This document shows, one piece after another, positions 34,942 through 43,800 of a stretch of 64,000 nucleotides of DNA (position 1 is its first letter; each line of letters opens with the position of its first letter). The stretch is from Chryseobacterium sp. Leaf394. GTDB taxonomy: Bacteria > Bacteroidota > Bacteroidia > Flavobacteriales > Weeksellaceae. Where the stretch lies: assembly GCF_001424105.1 (NCBI RefSeq), contig NZ_LMQH01000014.1, positions 158,268 through 222,267 on the forward strand, read 5' to 3'. Below the pieces are notes generated by a model. The model did not search any database and was not told where the DNA came from. It saw only the letters and a list, made by a program, of their open reading frames with translations. The position numbers and the translations under genes are program-made.

Positions 34942-35829
34942 ATGGAAATAAATGTTCAAAATTATATAGCGACCATCTATAAAGTACTCGAGAACTGGTA
35001 CATCGCATTTGCAAGGCTTACACCAAAGCTTATCATGGGTGCAATTGTTTTTACATTTTTCCTGCTGACCAGTAAATATCTGAGTAAACTTGCAGTGAAA
35101 CTTTTCCATAAGTTTTTTCCTAAAAGCACAGCTGAGGCTTCCGTAACGACTACTGTTTCGGTTTTCAGATTTTTAATTTTAGTAATAGGAATTTTCATTA
35201 CGCTGGAAATTATGGGATTCAGCAGTTTCCTCTGGAAGTTTATCGGAAGTCTGGGAGTTGCCGGGGTGATTGCCGGAGTTGCATTAAAAGATTTGGTATC
35301 AAGTATTTTTTCGGGAATGCTGATCGGAATTGATAAGGCTTTCAAAGTAGGGGATTATATTACCATCGGGAATCATTCAGGGACAGTTTTGGATATCGGA
35401 CTTCTGACAACAAAAATGACAACAGATGACGGGAAAAAGGTATTTATACCCAATCAGGTGATCTTTAATGCTCCTTTTTATAATATCACAGCATCGCCAC
35501 AGAGAAGAATCATCTTAAATTTTGAAATCCCCGCTGATGAAGACATTAATATAGCCAAGGCAGGAATTCTGGAAATTGTTCAGAATATAGAAGAACTTGA
35601 CCGTCCGGAAAATGTTGATGTGGTGTATACAGATTTAAAACAGGGAGCTTTCAATCTACAGGTCAGATTCTGGATGAAGGTTGGATCGAATATGCTACTT
35701 GTAAAAAATGAAGTTCTGACAAAAATAAAAGACCGTTTTGATGCCGACGGTGTACAGCTTGTAACGCCCACCAGCATTCAGATTTCCAATCCAAATCCGC
35801 TTGTTCCATCTGGGTCAGATGAGTCATAA
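34942..35829 (+). CDS. Small-conductance mechanosensitive channel (MscS family)
   Basis: A 295-residue inner-membrane channel that releases solutes under hypo-osmotic stress. Three N-terminal hydrophobic helices are followed by the pore helix GSLGVAGVIAGVALKDLVSSIFSGMLI (Gly/Ala packing, ~90-120). The beta domain has AFKVGDYITIGNHSGTVLDIGLLTTKM and PNQVIFNAPFYNIT. The cytoplasmic vestibule follows. The length is typical of the MscS core. Confidence 0.93.
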   Translation: MEINVQNYIATIYKVLENWYIAFARLTPKLIMGAIVFTFFLLTSKYLSKLAVKLFHKFFPKSTAEASVTTTVSVFRFLILVIGIFITLEIMGFSSFLWKFIGSLGVAGVIAGVALKDLVSSIFSGMLIGIDKAFKVGDYITIGNHSGTVLDIGLLTTKMTTDDGKKVFIPNQVIFNAPFYNITASPQRRIILNFEIPADEDINIAKAGILEIVQNIEELDRPENVDVVYTDLKQGAFNLQVRFWMKVGSNMLLVKNEVLTKIKDRFDADGVQLVTPTSIQISNPNPLVPSGSDES

Positions 35830-35903
35830 CGCTATCAGCTCATTTGAATGTGGCTTAAAAAATGCATTAACCATTATCAGTAAAATTTAAAATTTAAAAT
35901 ACA

Positions 35904-36218
35904 ATGAAAAAAGTAATTTCAATACTGGCCGTTTTAATGATCTCATTTACTGCCAGTGCACAGGAGAAACAGACGGTAAAAGAAACAGTAAAACAAGACG
36001 CAAAAGCTGTCGGAAACACTGCCAAGAAAGGAGCTCAGGCGACCAAAAAAGGAGTTCAGAAAGGAGCAAAATGGACAGGTGAAACAGCGAAAAAAGGTGC
36101 TAAAGCCACTGAGAAAGGTGTAAAGCAGGGAGCACAATGGACAGAAAAAACAGCTAAAAAAGGAGCGAAAGCTGTAGAAAAAACATATCAGGATGTGAAA
36201 ACTGATATTAAGAAATAA
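35904..36218 (+). CDS. Secreted Lys/Ala-rich repeat protein
   Basis: A 104-residue basic protein. The signal peptide (KKVISILAVLMISFTASAQ) is followed by a region built of about three 22-residue repeats of the form KKGAxATxKGVxxGAxWTxxTA, running from about residue 40 to the end. The repeats are also visible at DNA level (about 66 bases, from 36025). It is rich in Lys, Ala, Gly and Thr and probably flexible or helical in the periplasm. Function unknown. It is followed by a perfect terminator. Confidence 0.8.
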   Translation: MKKVISILAVLMISFTASAQEKQTVKETVKQDAKAVGNTAKKGAQATKKGVQKGAKWTGETAKKGAKATEKGVKQGAQWTEKTAKKGAKAVEKTYQDVKTDIKK

Positions 36219-36247
36219 AAAATTATTCCAGTAATAATTAAATAGAT

Positions 36248-36274
36248 AAACCCATCAAAATTTTTGATGGGTTT
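36248..36274 (+). terminator. Terminator after the repeat protein gene
   Basis: A perfect 13-base stem AAACCCATCAAAA / TTTTGATGGGTTT with a one-base loop centre, followed by a T-rich tail. Confidence 0.85.
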
Positions 36275-36422
36275 GCTTTTATCTGTTTTGAACCATTAAG
36301 AATGATTTAAGAAGTTAAATCCTATTAACCAAAATCAAAAAGATTTTAATTCAGCATGATGCTTAAAGCGAAGCTCAACTATCCTAAACCTCTAATAACC
36401 CTTAATGTTTCAAATTGTCATT

Positions 36423-36450
36423 AACCTAAACCTCAACCTCAACCTCAACC
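36423..36450. repeat. Short hexamer tandem repeat next to the dusB 3' end
   Basis: Three near-perfect AACCTC units flanked by AACCTAAA and AACCTTT variants, just downstream of the dusB stop. It is a simple-sequence tract without a clear function. Confidence 0.6.
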
Positions 36451-36455
36451 TTTAC

Positions 36456-37451
36456 CTAAGCCTTCACCTGAAACTCCTCATAAAACTCCTGTGTCTCCTT
36501 GATCACTTCATCCATTTCCTCTAAAGAATAAACTTCCAGAAACTTTCTTCTGAAATCTTTAAAGTGTGGAATTCCTCTGAAATAATTGCTGTAATGCTGT
36601 CTCATTTCGATTAAGCCCAATTTTTCACCTTTCCATTCTGCGCTCCATTCTGCATGTTGACGAACTGCTAAAAGTCGGTCTGAAATGGTTGGCGCATTCA
36701 AATGTTCTCCGGTTGCGAAGAAATGTTTGATTTCATTAAAAATCCATGGATAACCGATCGCAGCACGGCCAATCATTATTCCGTCGCAGGCGTATTTATT
36801 TTTATATTCCAAAGCTTTTTCAGGCGAATCGATGTCACCGTTTCCAAAAATTGGAATTTCGATATTCGGGTTTTGCTTAATTCTTGAGATGTGTTCCCAG
36901 TCGGCTTCACCTTTGTACATCTGTCCGCGTGTTCTTGCGTGAATGGTCAGCGCTTTGATGCCCGTTTCCTGAAGACGTTCTGCCACTTCATCAATGTTGA
37001 TAGAATTGCTGTCCCATCCCAAACGGGTTTTTACGGTTACAGGGAGACTAGTTGAGCTTACCACAGCCTTAGTTAGACGAACCATCATATCAACATCTTT
37101 CAAAACTCCGGCTCCTGCACCTTTACAAACCACTTTTTTTACCGGACAGCCAAAATTGATGTCCACCAAATCAGGGTTTACGGTCTCTACGATTCTTGCA
37201 GACATCGCCATTGCTTCCTCGTCGCCACCAAAAATCTGGATTCCCACAGGTCTCTCATAATCGAAAATATCCAGCTTCTTTCTACTCTTCATCGCATCAC
37301 GAATCAAGCCTTCAGAAGAGATAAATTCTGAATACATCATATCTGCACCATGCAATTTGCACAGTCTTCTGTACGGCGGATCGCTCACATCTTCCATTGG
37401 TGCAAGCAAAAGCGGAAATTCCGGCAGTTCTATGTTGCCTATTTTTATCAT
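36456..37451 (-). CDS. dusB: tRNA-dihydrouridine synthase (DusB-like)
   Basis: FMN-dependent enzyme that reduces uridines in tRNA D-loops. The 331 residues fit. PLLLAPMEDVSDPPYRRLC is the conserved N-terminus. The catalytic cysteine is in NFGCPVKKVVCKGAGAGVL near residue 100, and LTIHARTRGQMYKGEADW and GNGDIDSPEKA lie in the FMN barrel. The helical tRNA-binding domain follows from ~250. A -7 element lies 5 bases before the ATG. Confidence 0.96.
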   Translation of the reverse strand: MIKIGNIELPEFPLLLAPMEDVSDPPYRRLCKLHGADMMYSEFISSEGLIRDAMKSRKKLDIFDYERPVGIQIFGGDEEAMAMSARIVETVNPDLVDINFGCPVKKVVCKGAGAGVLKDVDMMVRLTKAVVSSTSLPVTVKTRLGWDSNSINIDEVAERLQETGIKALTIHARTRGQMYKGEADWEHISRIKQNPNIEIPIFGNGDIDSPEKALEYKNKYACDGIMIGRAAIGYPWIFNEIKHFFATGEHLNAPTISDRLLAVRQHAEWSAEWKGEKLGLIEMRQHYSNYFRGIPHFKDFRRKFLEVYSLEEMDEVIKETQEFYEEFQVKA

Positions 37452-37455
37452 GCTG

Positions 37456-37463
37456 CAAATTTA
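37456..37463 (-). promoter_or_regulatory. Promoter -7 element for dusB
   Basis: Minus strand TAAATTTG, ending 4 bases upstream of the dusB ATG; suggests a leaderless or very short-leader message. Confidence 0.6.
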
Positions 37464-37511
37464 CGAAATTCTAAACTTTCAGCATTTTGAAATTATCTAT
37501 TGCTGTTATCG

Positions 37512-37778
37512 TTATGAAATCAGCCTGAAATTTTCCACTTTTTTACCCTCCAAATGTTTTTCCCAGCGTTCTAAAACGGGCTGTTCCAGCTTAAATTCAC
37601 GGTACTCGTCAGGTGACATAATCGGGATTCCACTGATGATGGGATAGACTCTTTTGCAATTGTCGCAGATCAGTAATCCTTCCATAATGTTTTCAGTTTC
37701 GTCCTGTGAAATGATGGTTAAATTTAAATCTGATTTGTCAAACGGACAGCATAATTTTTCTATAGTTTTTATTCTCAT
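37512..37778 (-). CDS. Trm112-like small protein in the TPP-riboswitch operon
   Basis: An 88-residue protein resembling Trm112/YcaR. EKLCCPFDKSDLNL at the N-terminus and LLICDNCKRVYPIISGIPIMSPDEY are the family's two halves. Usual zinc ligands come as C-x2-C pairs; the second pair CDNC is intact, while the first reads CCPFD with Asp where the second Cys is expected. I start at ATG 37778; the upstream frame overlaps the ThiE-like gene. Trm112 proteins bind and activate class I methyltransferases in eukaryotes and archaea; here a class I methyltransferase is the first gene of the same operon. The start lies 4 bases after the ThiE-like stop. Confidence 0.82.
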   Translation of the reverse strand: MRIKTIEKLCCPFDKSDLNLTIISQDETENIMEGLLICDNCKRVYPIISGIPIMSPDEYREFKLEQPVLERWEKHLEGKKVENFRLIS

Positions 37779-37782
37779 TTTT

Positions 37783-38412
37783 TTACTTTTTAATTTTTTG
37801 TTGATACTTTTTAATAGTTTCTGACGGATTATCTGCACTCATAATTCCTGAAACCACAGCGATTCCGTCATAATCTAATTTGTCTAAATTTTCAATTGTA
37901 TTTAAATCAATTCCTCCGGCAAGAAAAATTTTTCCGCTAAAAATACTTTTCGCTTTCTGAACAGTTTCAAAATTCACCAACTCACAACTGTTCGCTGTTT
38001 TTGACGGAAACATTGAGCAGAAAGAAATATAATCGTACTGATGTTTTTCCGCATACTCAATCGTTGCAAGATCATTTCCACAGGTAATTCCAGAAATAAA
38101 ATCACGGTTGATTTCTTTTTTAATTTCATTAAAATTTTCAGGAATTTCATCGAAGTGAATTCCATCCAGCGGAATTTGTTTTAAAATTTCCCAGCGGTTA
38201 TTGATGAGTAAAGGAATATTATGTAAAAAAGTTTTTGCATAAATTTTTAAAAGCAACTCTTCAATATTTTGATTTTCTTTAAAATTGTCCCAAATCTGAA
38301 TGGCTGCTATTTTTTCCTGTACAATTAGATTTAATTTAGAAAAGAGAATTTCCTGATCCATCGAGGGATCAATAATTAAATAAATTCGGGATTGTATGGT
38401 TAATTTTCTCAT
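37783..38412 (-). CDS. ThiE/TenI-like thiamine phosphate synthase family protein
   Basis: A 209-residue TIM-barrel protein of the ThiE/TenI superfamily. Retained features are the barrel strand IFLAGGIDLNTIENL (canonical VxAIGGI), GIAVVSGIMSADNP (canonical GVAVVSAI) and DFISGITCGN in place of the GxS.H strand. The pyrophosphate-binding QLRxK motif is replaced by IQIWDN, and the GPIFPTxTK loop by FCSMFPSKTANSC. It may thus be a divergent synthase or a TenI-like thiazole tautomerase. Its ATG overlaps the upstream stop (TAATG), so translation is coupled to the PurM-like gene. TPP-riboswitch control supports a thiamine role. Confidence 0.82.
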   Translation of the reverse strand: MRKLTIQSRIYLIIDPSMDQEILFSKLNLIVQEKIAAIQIWDNFKENQNIEELLLKIYAKTFLHNIPLLINNRWEILKQIPLDGIHFDEIPENFNEIKKEINRDFISGITCGNDLATIEYAEKHQYDYISFCSMFPSKTANSCELVNFETVQKAKSIFSGKIFLAGGIDLNTIENLDKLDYDGIAVVSGIMSADNPSETIKKYQQKIKK

Positions 38413-39461
38413 TATTTCCACCCGTTTTTGTAAGCTTTAAAAAAAGCATTCCAGTAAGGATCTTCCTCGCAGTAGATTAAGTCACTTGCTTTCTCGTTTT
38501 CAATTAATTTAATTCCAAGATTTTTTTCGGTCATCACTCCAACTTCTGTACAGGGTATATGATTCGCTTTCAGTCTCGAAATAATTTCCGAAGTCTTATC
38601 TTTTTTACAGGTAATAATCATCGAACCTGCTCCAATACAATATCTCGGATCTAACGAAAACAGATTACACACCGCAGACTGTACCTCGCCAATCGGAAGT
38701 TTTTCACTAAAAATTTCAGCACCGTTTCCTGATGCTATTGCCAATTCGTAAATCGCTCCCAAAACTCCACCTTCCGTCACATCGTGCATGGCTGTTACAC
38801 CTGAGTTTTCAGTCTGCACCGCGGTCAAAGTGTCTTTCAAAGATGAGGTTTCATAAAAAGAAGCGGAGGCAGAATAGAAAAACTCTTTCCCGATTTTATT
38901 TTTCACGGTTTCCGGGAAACTCATCGCTAAAATGGCTGTTGATGAAAGCGCACTGGTTTTAGTAACTAAAATTACATCGCCAACGTCTGCATATTTTGAA
39001 ACCAGAATTTCTTCTTTCGGAGCAATGGTTATAAAAGTTCCGCCGCCTGCAATAGTAGAATTCTGTCCTTCAATGAATCCAGTATGACCGCCGGTGATGC
39101 TTAAATTAATGTCTCTACAGAACTGGTGAATGTGGTTCCAATAAATTTCAAAATCATTTTTTGAAAGCTGAGCAGGAAGATTTAAAACAAACTGTCCAAA
39201 CATCGGTGCAAAACCCGTTGTTGCCATATCATTAGCCATCAGATGTACTGACAGCCAAGCCGATTCTTCCAATCCTAAAGATGGAATCAAAGACAGCGGA
39301 TCGCTCGTCAAAGCCATCGCTTTTCCGCCATGGAGATCAACTACGGAAACATCGACGCCAAACTCGGGACCTACAAGCACTTCATCACGTTCCTTACCGC
39401 ATCGTTGCTTCAGAAAATCTTCAAATTGAGAATGATTTATTTTGCCTAAAGTATCACTCAT
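38412..39461 (-). CDS. AIR synthase-related (PurM/HypE/ThiL superfamily) protein
   Basis: A 349-residue protein of the PurM-type ATP-binding superfamily, which includes AIR synthase, HypE, SelD and thiamine-phosphate kinase ThiL. Family features are GVDVSVVDLHGGKAMALTSDPLS near residue 30, the helix AWLSVHLMANDMATTGFAPMF near 70-90, ITGGHTGFI, and the Gly-rich DVTEGGVLGAIYELA. It resembles HypE-like 'AIR synthase related' proteins more than canonical ThiL. Placement after a TPP riboswitch and before a ThiE-like gene favours a kinase role equivalent to ThiL (TMP to TPP) or another thiamine-linked activation; this is an inference. ATGA overlap with the upstream methyltransferase gene. Confidence 0.85.
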   Translation of the reverse strand: MSDTLGKINHSQFEDFLKQRCGKERDEVLVGPEFGVDVSVVDLHGGKAMALTSDPLSLIPSLGLEESAWLSVHLMANDMATTGFAPMFGQFVLNLPAQLSKNDFEIYWNHIHQFCRDINLSITGGHTGFIEGQNSTIAGGGTFITIAPKEEILVSKYADVGDVILVTKTSALSSTAILAMSFPETVKNKIGKEFFYSASASFYETSSLKDTLTAVQTENSGVTAMHDVTEGGVLGAIYELAIASGNGAEIFSEKLPIGEVQSAVCNLFSLDPRYCIGAGSMIITCKKDKTSEIISRLKANHIPCTEVGVMTEKNLGIKLIENEKASDLIYCEEDPYWNAFFKAYKNGWK

Positions 39462-40180
39462 TCCACATCATTTAGTTGAATGTAAAGTCCAAAGAAATCA
39501 CCGATGGGAACATTCCACTGCTGAACGGGAAACCATTTCGGAAGTCCGGTGCAGGTCCATTCTATCGTATATTTTCTTCCGACCAAAGCTCTTTCGATAA
39601 TCTCGGTCAGCATTTTTGGTGTGTAAAAAGTTGCTGTTACATAGAAAGGGTTTTTCCCGAACAATTGCTGAACTCTCCTCCTTGCAACTTTAGGGGAATT
39701 TCTGTTCATCATTCCCATGGCAATTCCATACTTGGCAACACGTGCCGCCTCGCGAATAACTTTTACAGGATCTTTATAATATTCAAATGTGGTGATGAAT
39801 GCCAGTGAATCGAAAGTATGATCTTTAAAAGGCATAAAATGAGAATCTGCCATCACCAGATCGCCTTCAAAAAGATGAATAGCTTGAGATAACATTAGTG
39901 GAGAAATATCTCCGCCCGTTGCTTCAATCCCTATGTTTTTCCACCAACGGGTAAATCGGGTAGTGCCGCAACCGAATTCTAAAAGGGTTTTTACTCTCTG
40001 ATCTTTGGAAACGAGCTGTTCCATGACTTTTTTCTGCCAGATTTCGGCACGTTTGTACCTGCCTTCATACCACAATTCATAAGTGTCGGTATGTTCGCGG
40101 TTGAAAAACCATTCGGGTCTTCCTTGCCAGTTTTTGTCTTGTTGGGGGATGAGTTCTCCGGAATACTTTGTTACTTCCAT
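39458..40180 (-). CDS. Class I SAM-dependent methyltransferase in the TPP-riboswitch operon
   Basis: A 240-residue soluble methyltransferase. Motif I is LLEFGCGTTRFTRWW near residue 65, followed by the acidic GGDISPLML, the post-II HTFDSLAFITTFEYYKDP and the later helix VKVIREAARVAKYG. An N-terminal aromatic region WQGRPEWFFNREHTDTYELWYEGRYKRAEIW is unusual. No substrate can be assigned. It is the first gene after the TPP riboswitch and overlaps the AIR-synthase-like gene by 4 bases, so it is almost certainly controlled by thiamine pyrophosphate. Confidence 0.88.
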   Translation of the reverse strand: MEVTKYSGELIPQQDKNWQGRPEWFFNREHTDTYELWYEGRYKRAEIWQKKVMEQLVSKDQRVKTLLEFGCGTTRFTRWWKNIGIEATGGDISPLMLSQAIHLFEGDLVMADSHFMPFKDHTFDSLAFITTFEYYKDPVKVIREAARVAKYGIAMGMMNRNSPKVARRRVQQLFGKNPFYVTATFYTPKMLTEIIERALVGRKYTIEWTCTGLPKWFPVQQWNVPIGDFFGLYIQLNDVE

Positions 40181-40263
40181 TTTATTTTATGTTGATTTAT
40201 TCAGTTCAGACCACAGATAAGCATGCGGACGAATAAAGCATAAAATGAAAATATTTTAAGCAG

Positions 40264-40331
40264 ACATCCCTACGTTGGCATTATCCAAATCAGGTCATCG
40301 GGTATAATCTCAGCCTTTCGGCACCCCGTGT
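40264..40331 (-). ncRNA. TPP riboswitch (THI element)
   Basis: Reading the minus strand, the aptamer contains ACGGGGTGC, GGCTGAGA, TACCCGATGACCTGAT and GGATAATGCCAACGTAGGGA. These are the conserved words of TPP aptamers: the CTGAGA pyrimidine sensor and the GATAATGCCA-GTAGGGA pyrophosphate sensor, in correct order. It ends about 84 bases before the methyltransferase ATG. I do not see a clear terminator in that gap, so it may act on translation or folding near the start codon. Confidence 0.96.
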
Positions 40332-40344
40332 ATTTATTACTGAA

Positions 40345-40352
40345 CAAATATA
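40345..40352 (-). promoter_or_regulatory. Promoter for the TPP-riboswitch operon
   Basis: Minus strand TATATTTG matches TAnnTTTG and a TTG lies 21 bases further upstream (40374-40376). Transcription would start just before the aptamer. Confidence 0.65.
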
Positions 40353-40817
40353 AGGAAAAGGAGGTTTAAGAGGCAAGGAAAAAGGAAAAAGAAACAAGGT
40401 AAAAGGTAAAAGAGCCAAGTTCAAAGATAAGGGTAGTAAAATATTAAAGTTTTGCATTTTGGCGAACCACGGAGTGGTTCAATATGAAAAGCCGTGGGTG
40501 AAACCCATGGAGAAGATCCAAGGAAAAAGGAAAAATAACCAAATTTAAAATTAGGGAAATATAATCTACGAAATCTTGTTAGCGTACACTTGAGTAAATC
40601 CTCGCTAGCTTTTCAAAAAAGCACGCCTGCCATTTAAAATTCATCAGTAAGCATTTCAAAACTCACCGGAAATAACTATTAAATTCCGTACAAATCATTT
40701 CAAAAATGATCAATAAGTAATTTGCCCCACATAGCAGAAAACTCCAAAACAACCAGCAAACCAATATTCTCTCAAACTCTCAAACCCTCCGACTCTCCAA
40801 CTCACACACTCTCCAAC
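40353..40817. other. Long intergenic region with repeat-like elements
   Basis: No gene seen in about 465 bases. It holds purine-rich tracts (40371-40440), then a hairpin-forming element at 40462-40511 (ACCACGGAGTGGT; CCGTGGGT with ACCCATGG), then low-complexity CTCTCAAACTCTC-type sequence near 40765-40817. Together they look like decayed dispersed repeats. Confidence 0.5.
40462..40511. repeat. Intergenic hairpin repeat (accacggagtggt type)
   Basis: ACCACGGAGTGGT is a palindrome, followed by CCGTGGGTGAAACCCATGG, whose arms CCGTGGGT and ACCCATGG pair with one mismatch. I recall this word pair from dispersed Bacteroidetes repeats; not searched here. Confidence 0.55.
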
Positions 40818-43800
40818 TCAAAAACTCGCCTTCACCTGCATACTTCCAATGTGAATCGTACGCTCACCGGAATTTCTGCCTTCATAATTTAGGTTGAGTT
40901 GTAAGAAAGAATTTAAAGACTGCTGAATAAATACACTCCAAACCTGGTTTTTGCCCGGTTTCAAACCATCCAGCATTTGGTTTCCAACGATGCTGAAGCT
41001 GTTTCCTGTAAAATCATTATTGATAAATGAGAAGTTGGCTCTGATGGAAGTTTTCTTGCGTTCCCACTGTACGGTTCCGGTGATATCAAAGGCTTTCAGA
41101 AGTTCTTCACCGTCGGTGCGCTGTTTTTCACGGTAGGCGGAGGAGAATTCTGCCTGAACAGCATCTGTGAATTTGTAGGTTGCTTTTGGTTTCGTCTCAA
41201 AATTATTTAAAATATAATCTCTGGTTGAAAAAAGCTGGGACGAGTTTTTAAGCTCATGCACAGAGTTTTCCCAGTCGATTCTGAATTCTTTATTAAACCA
41301 GTACCCAACATTCACAAAGTGGGACTTTTGTTTTCTTTCTTCATTGCTGAAGTTGGCGTTGATGAGATTATTATTTGAAATAAAACGGTAGTTCCCATTC
41401 CAGCCGGATTTTTCGGTAGGATTAAACTGTACCGAAGTCAAAATATTCTGATTCTTTAAAATCTGGTCATCACTTTTCTCGAAAGGATTTAAAACCAAAA
41501 CTTTTTCTCTCTTGAAATACGAGTTTTGGGAATTCAAGGAAACATTGAAATTCCATCGTTTGAGAAACTTATTTTCAGAATCGAAAACAATTGATGGATT
41601 AACGAATAAAGCCAGCTGAAGTTTGTTTTTATTGGAAGGAAGATACCTGACAGAATTGGTGTAAACTCTTATGTATTGTGCCAAATCTGAATACTCGGCA
41701 ATTTCAAATTCATCGAGTTGCTGCACGCCGTCGCCGTTGTAATCGGTCCATTTGTAAACTCCCTGTCCATCGGTCACTTTGATGTACTGAAATTCACGCT
41801 GCGCTTCCTGTCCGTTACCCAATTCGTAGAAAGCCTGCAATCGTGCACCGTTTCGGAAAAGTTGTTGATTATATAGAATATTTCCGACTACAAAATCATT
41901 ATTTCTGCTTAAATCTGCGAGGTCAGCAGAATTGAAGAATTTTCTGTAATGGACCAAGGCTGTTAAAGTCGTTTTTTCGTTTTTAATCAACTGGCTTTCC
42001 GCCATAAAACCTAAAATCCGGTTGATATTCTGAAGGCTGTTATCACGCACAGAGTCGTTATCTCTTAAATAAGCTTTGGTCAAAAGTCTTGTTCTCGCAC
42101 TGTCACCAATTTTTTTCTGCACAAAAACTTCCCTCCAGCTGAAACTGGTAACGTCCATCAGTTGGGTGTTGTTGTAATATTTTTCGTTGTGCTCCATGCT
42201 TCCGCCTACCGTCCAGCTGCCTTTTTTTCCGGTGTATTCAGAAGAAGCGCCACCACGGATAAATTTGGTATCCTGCATTATTGCATTCGTGTTCAGGTAA
42301 GACAAACTGCCCTTGGTAAAGAATTTATTTTTAATCCATCCGAAATCCAGATCATTCTTGATTCCTTTGTAAGAATCTCTCTCGTCGAGGTAATTGAGTC
42401 TGTAGTTTAAAACAGATTTGTTATTCCATCTGTTTAAAAAGCTGAAGATGAAACGGTTTTGCGTTCTGTTGCTGAATTCCTGGGCAAGGTTGAAATCTCT
42501 TGAGAATTCCACATCATTGATTCGGTCTAAAATTCTGAACTGCTTATCGATGTACTGATATTCAAAGCTTGGCGTTCCTTTCCAGTTTTTTTTGCCGAAA
42601 GTCTTGTTCCCGAAAACTCTTCCGGCATATCCAATATTTTTATCTGAATCTTTTGATGAAAAAAGGTTGATATCGTAATTGCTTAAAGAAAAGTCAGCCC
42701 CTATTTTTCCGTCTTTTAAAAGAAACTCAGAATTCATGGTGTAGACCTGAGATTTTTCAGGAGCAGGAAGTTTTCTCACCGCTCTGTAATCTCCCATATT
42801 TGGGCCTACGTATTCGAAAACCCTTCCGTTGTTGGTAGTTTGTGCAATTTTGTAATCCCCGAGATTGGCTCCGAAATAAGTGAAGGAAAGTGTAAACAAT
42901 ACCTCATTTACATCGGTAGAAAACTGGTAATAATTGCCATTTGGATCCTGCACTAAACGGTAAAGAATTTTATTGACATCATATTCTGTCTGCACAGCTG
43001 AAGGCGCGTACATCAGATTGGGATCATTACCGGCATCAGCAAGAATTTTCTCGTCTTCTTTCGATAAATTTAAAGCCAGCGGAGCATTTTTATTGTCATT
43101 CTCCATAAACCAGTTCAGCCCGATTCTCATTTTTTCCCTTTTGTGTTCCACCTTTCCGGTGAAAAGATATCGGGAATAATTTCGGTTGGTATAGTTGTAG
43201 GAAATGGTAATAAAATTCTGTTGGAAGATCGGCCTAAAACTGGTAAAAGTCACCTCACCGGTATTGTAATTAATAACGTAATCCTGATTTTCACCTCTCT
43301 TCATTAAAATCCCATCAATGAAAACCTGCTCCGAACCGGAAATTAAAGTAATAAACTGTTCACCATTTTTGCCGGTCAGACGGTAGGGCCCTTGATTTCC
43401 TTCCACACCCTGAAAACGGATTCTGTGAAATTCACTTCGGGCAACACCCATTGAAATGTCGGTAAAGGTTTTATTTTCTTTCCCGAACTCAGTCTGAAAC
43501 TGCAGTCCCATGCTTCGCCGCTGGTATTTTGCAAAATAATTTTTGTTGTCTACCAAATCAAGATGTCCGGCTCTCAGGATAGATTTATCCTTAATATTAA
43601 GCTGCATGTAGATTTTATCGAACTCTTCAAGGGTTTGGGTATAACCGTCAGCCTGAATAGGAAGGTTGTGATCTGAAATACTCGCCAGAATGGTGACATC
43701 TTTTGAAAGCTTCCCCGAAATCTGGAGATCCATTGAACTCTGCACCGACTGACCCTGATTATTCCCGAAAGTAATCCCCCGGATAATGGAACCTTTAGAA

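Noticed and set aside
36423..36450. AACCTC hexamer array as a possible CRISPR or telomere-like sequence
   Set aside because: Units are six bases with no spacers, only about three copies, and no cas genes; a simple-sequence tract is the better reading.
38412..39461. Naming the PurM-like gene thiL or purM outright
   Set aside because: Motifs place it in the wider PurM/HypE/ThiL superfamily but do not match canonical ThiL or PurM well enough for a symbol.
40765..40817. CTCTCAAACTCTC-type low-complexity stretch as a regulatory array
   Set aside because: Units are irregular and the tract abuts a stop codon; no pattern beyond low complexity.
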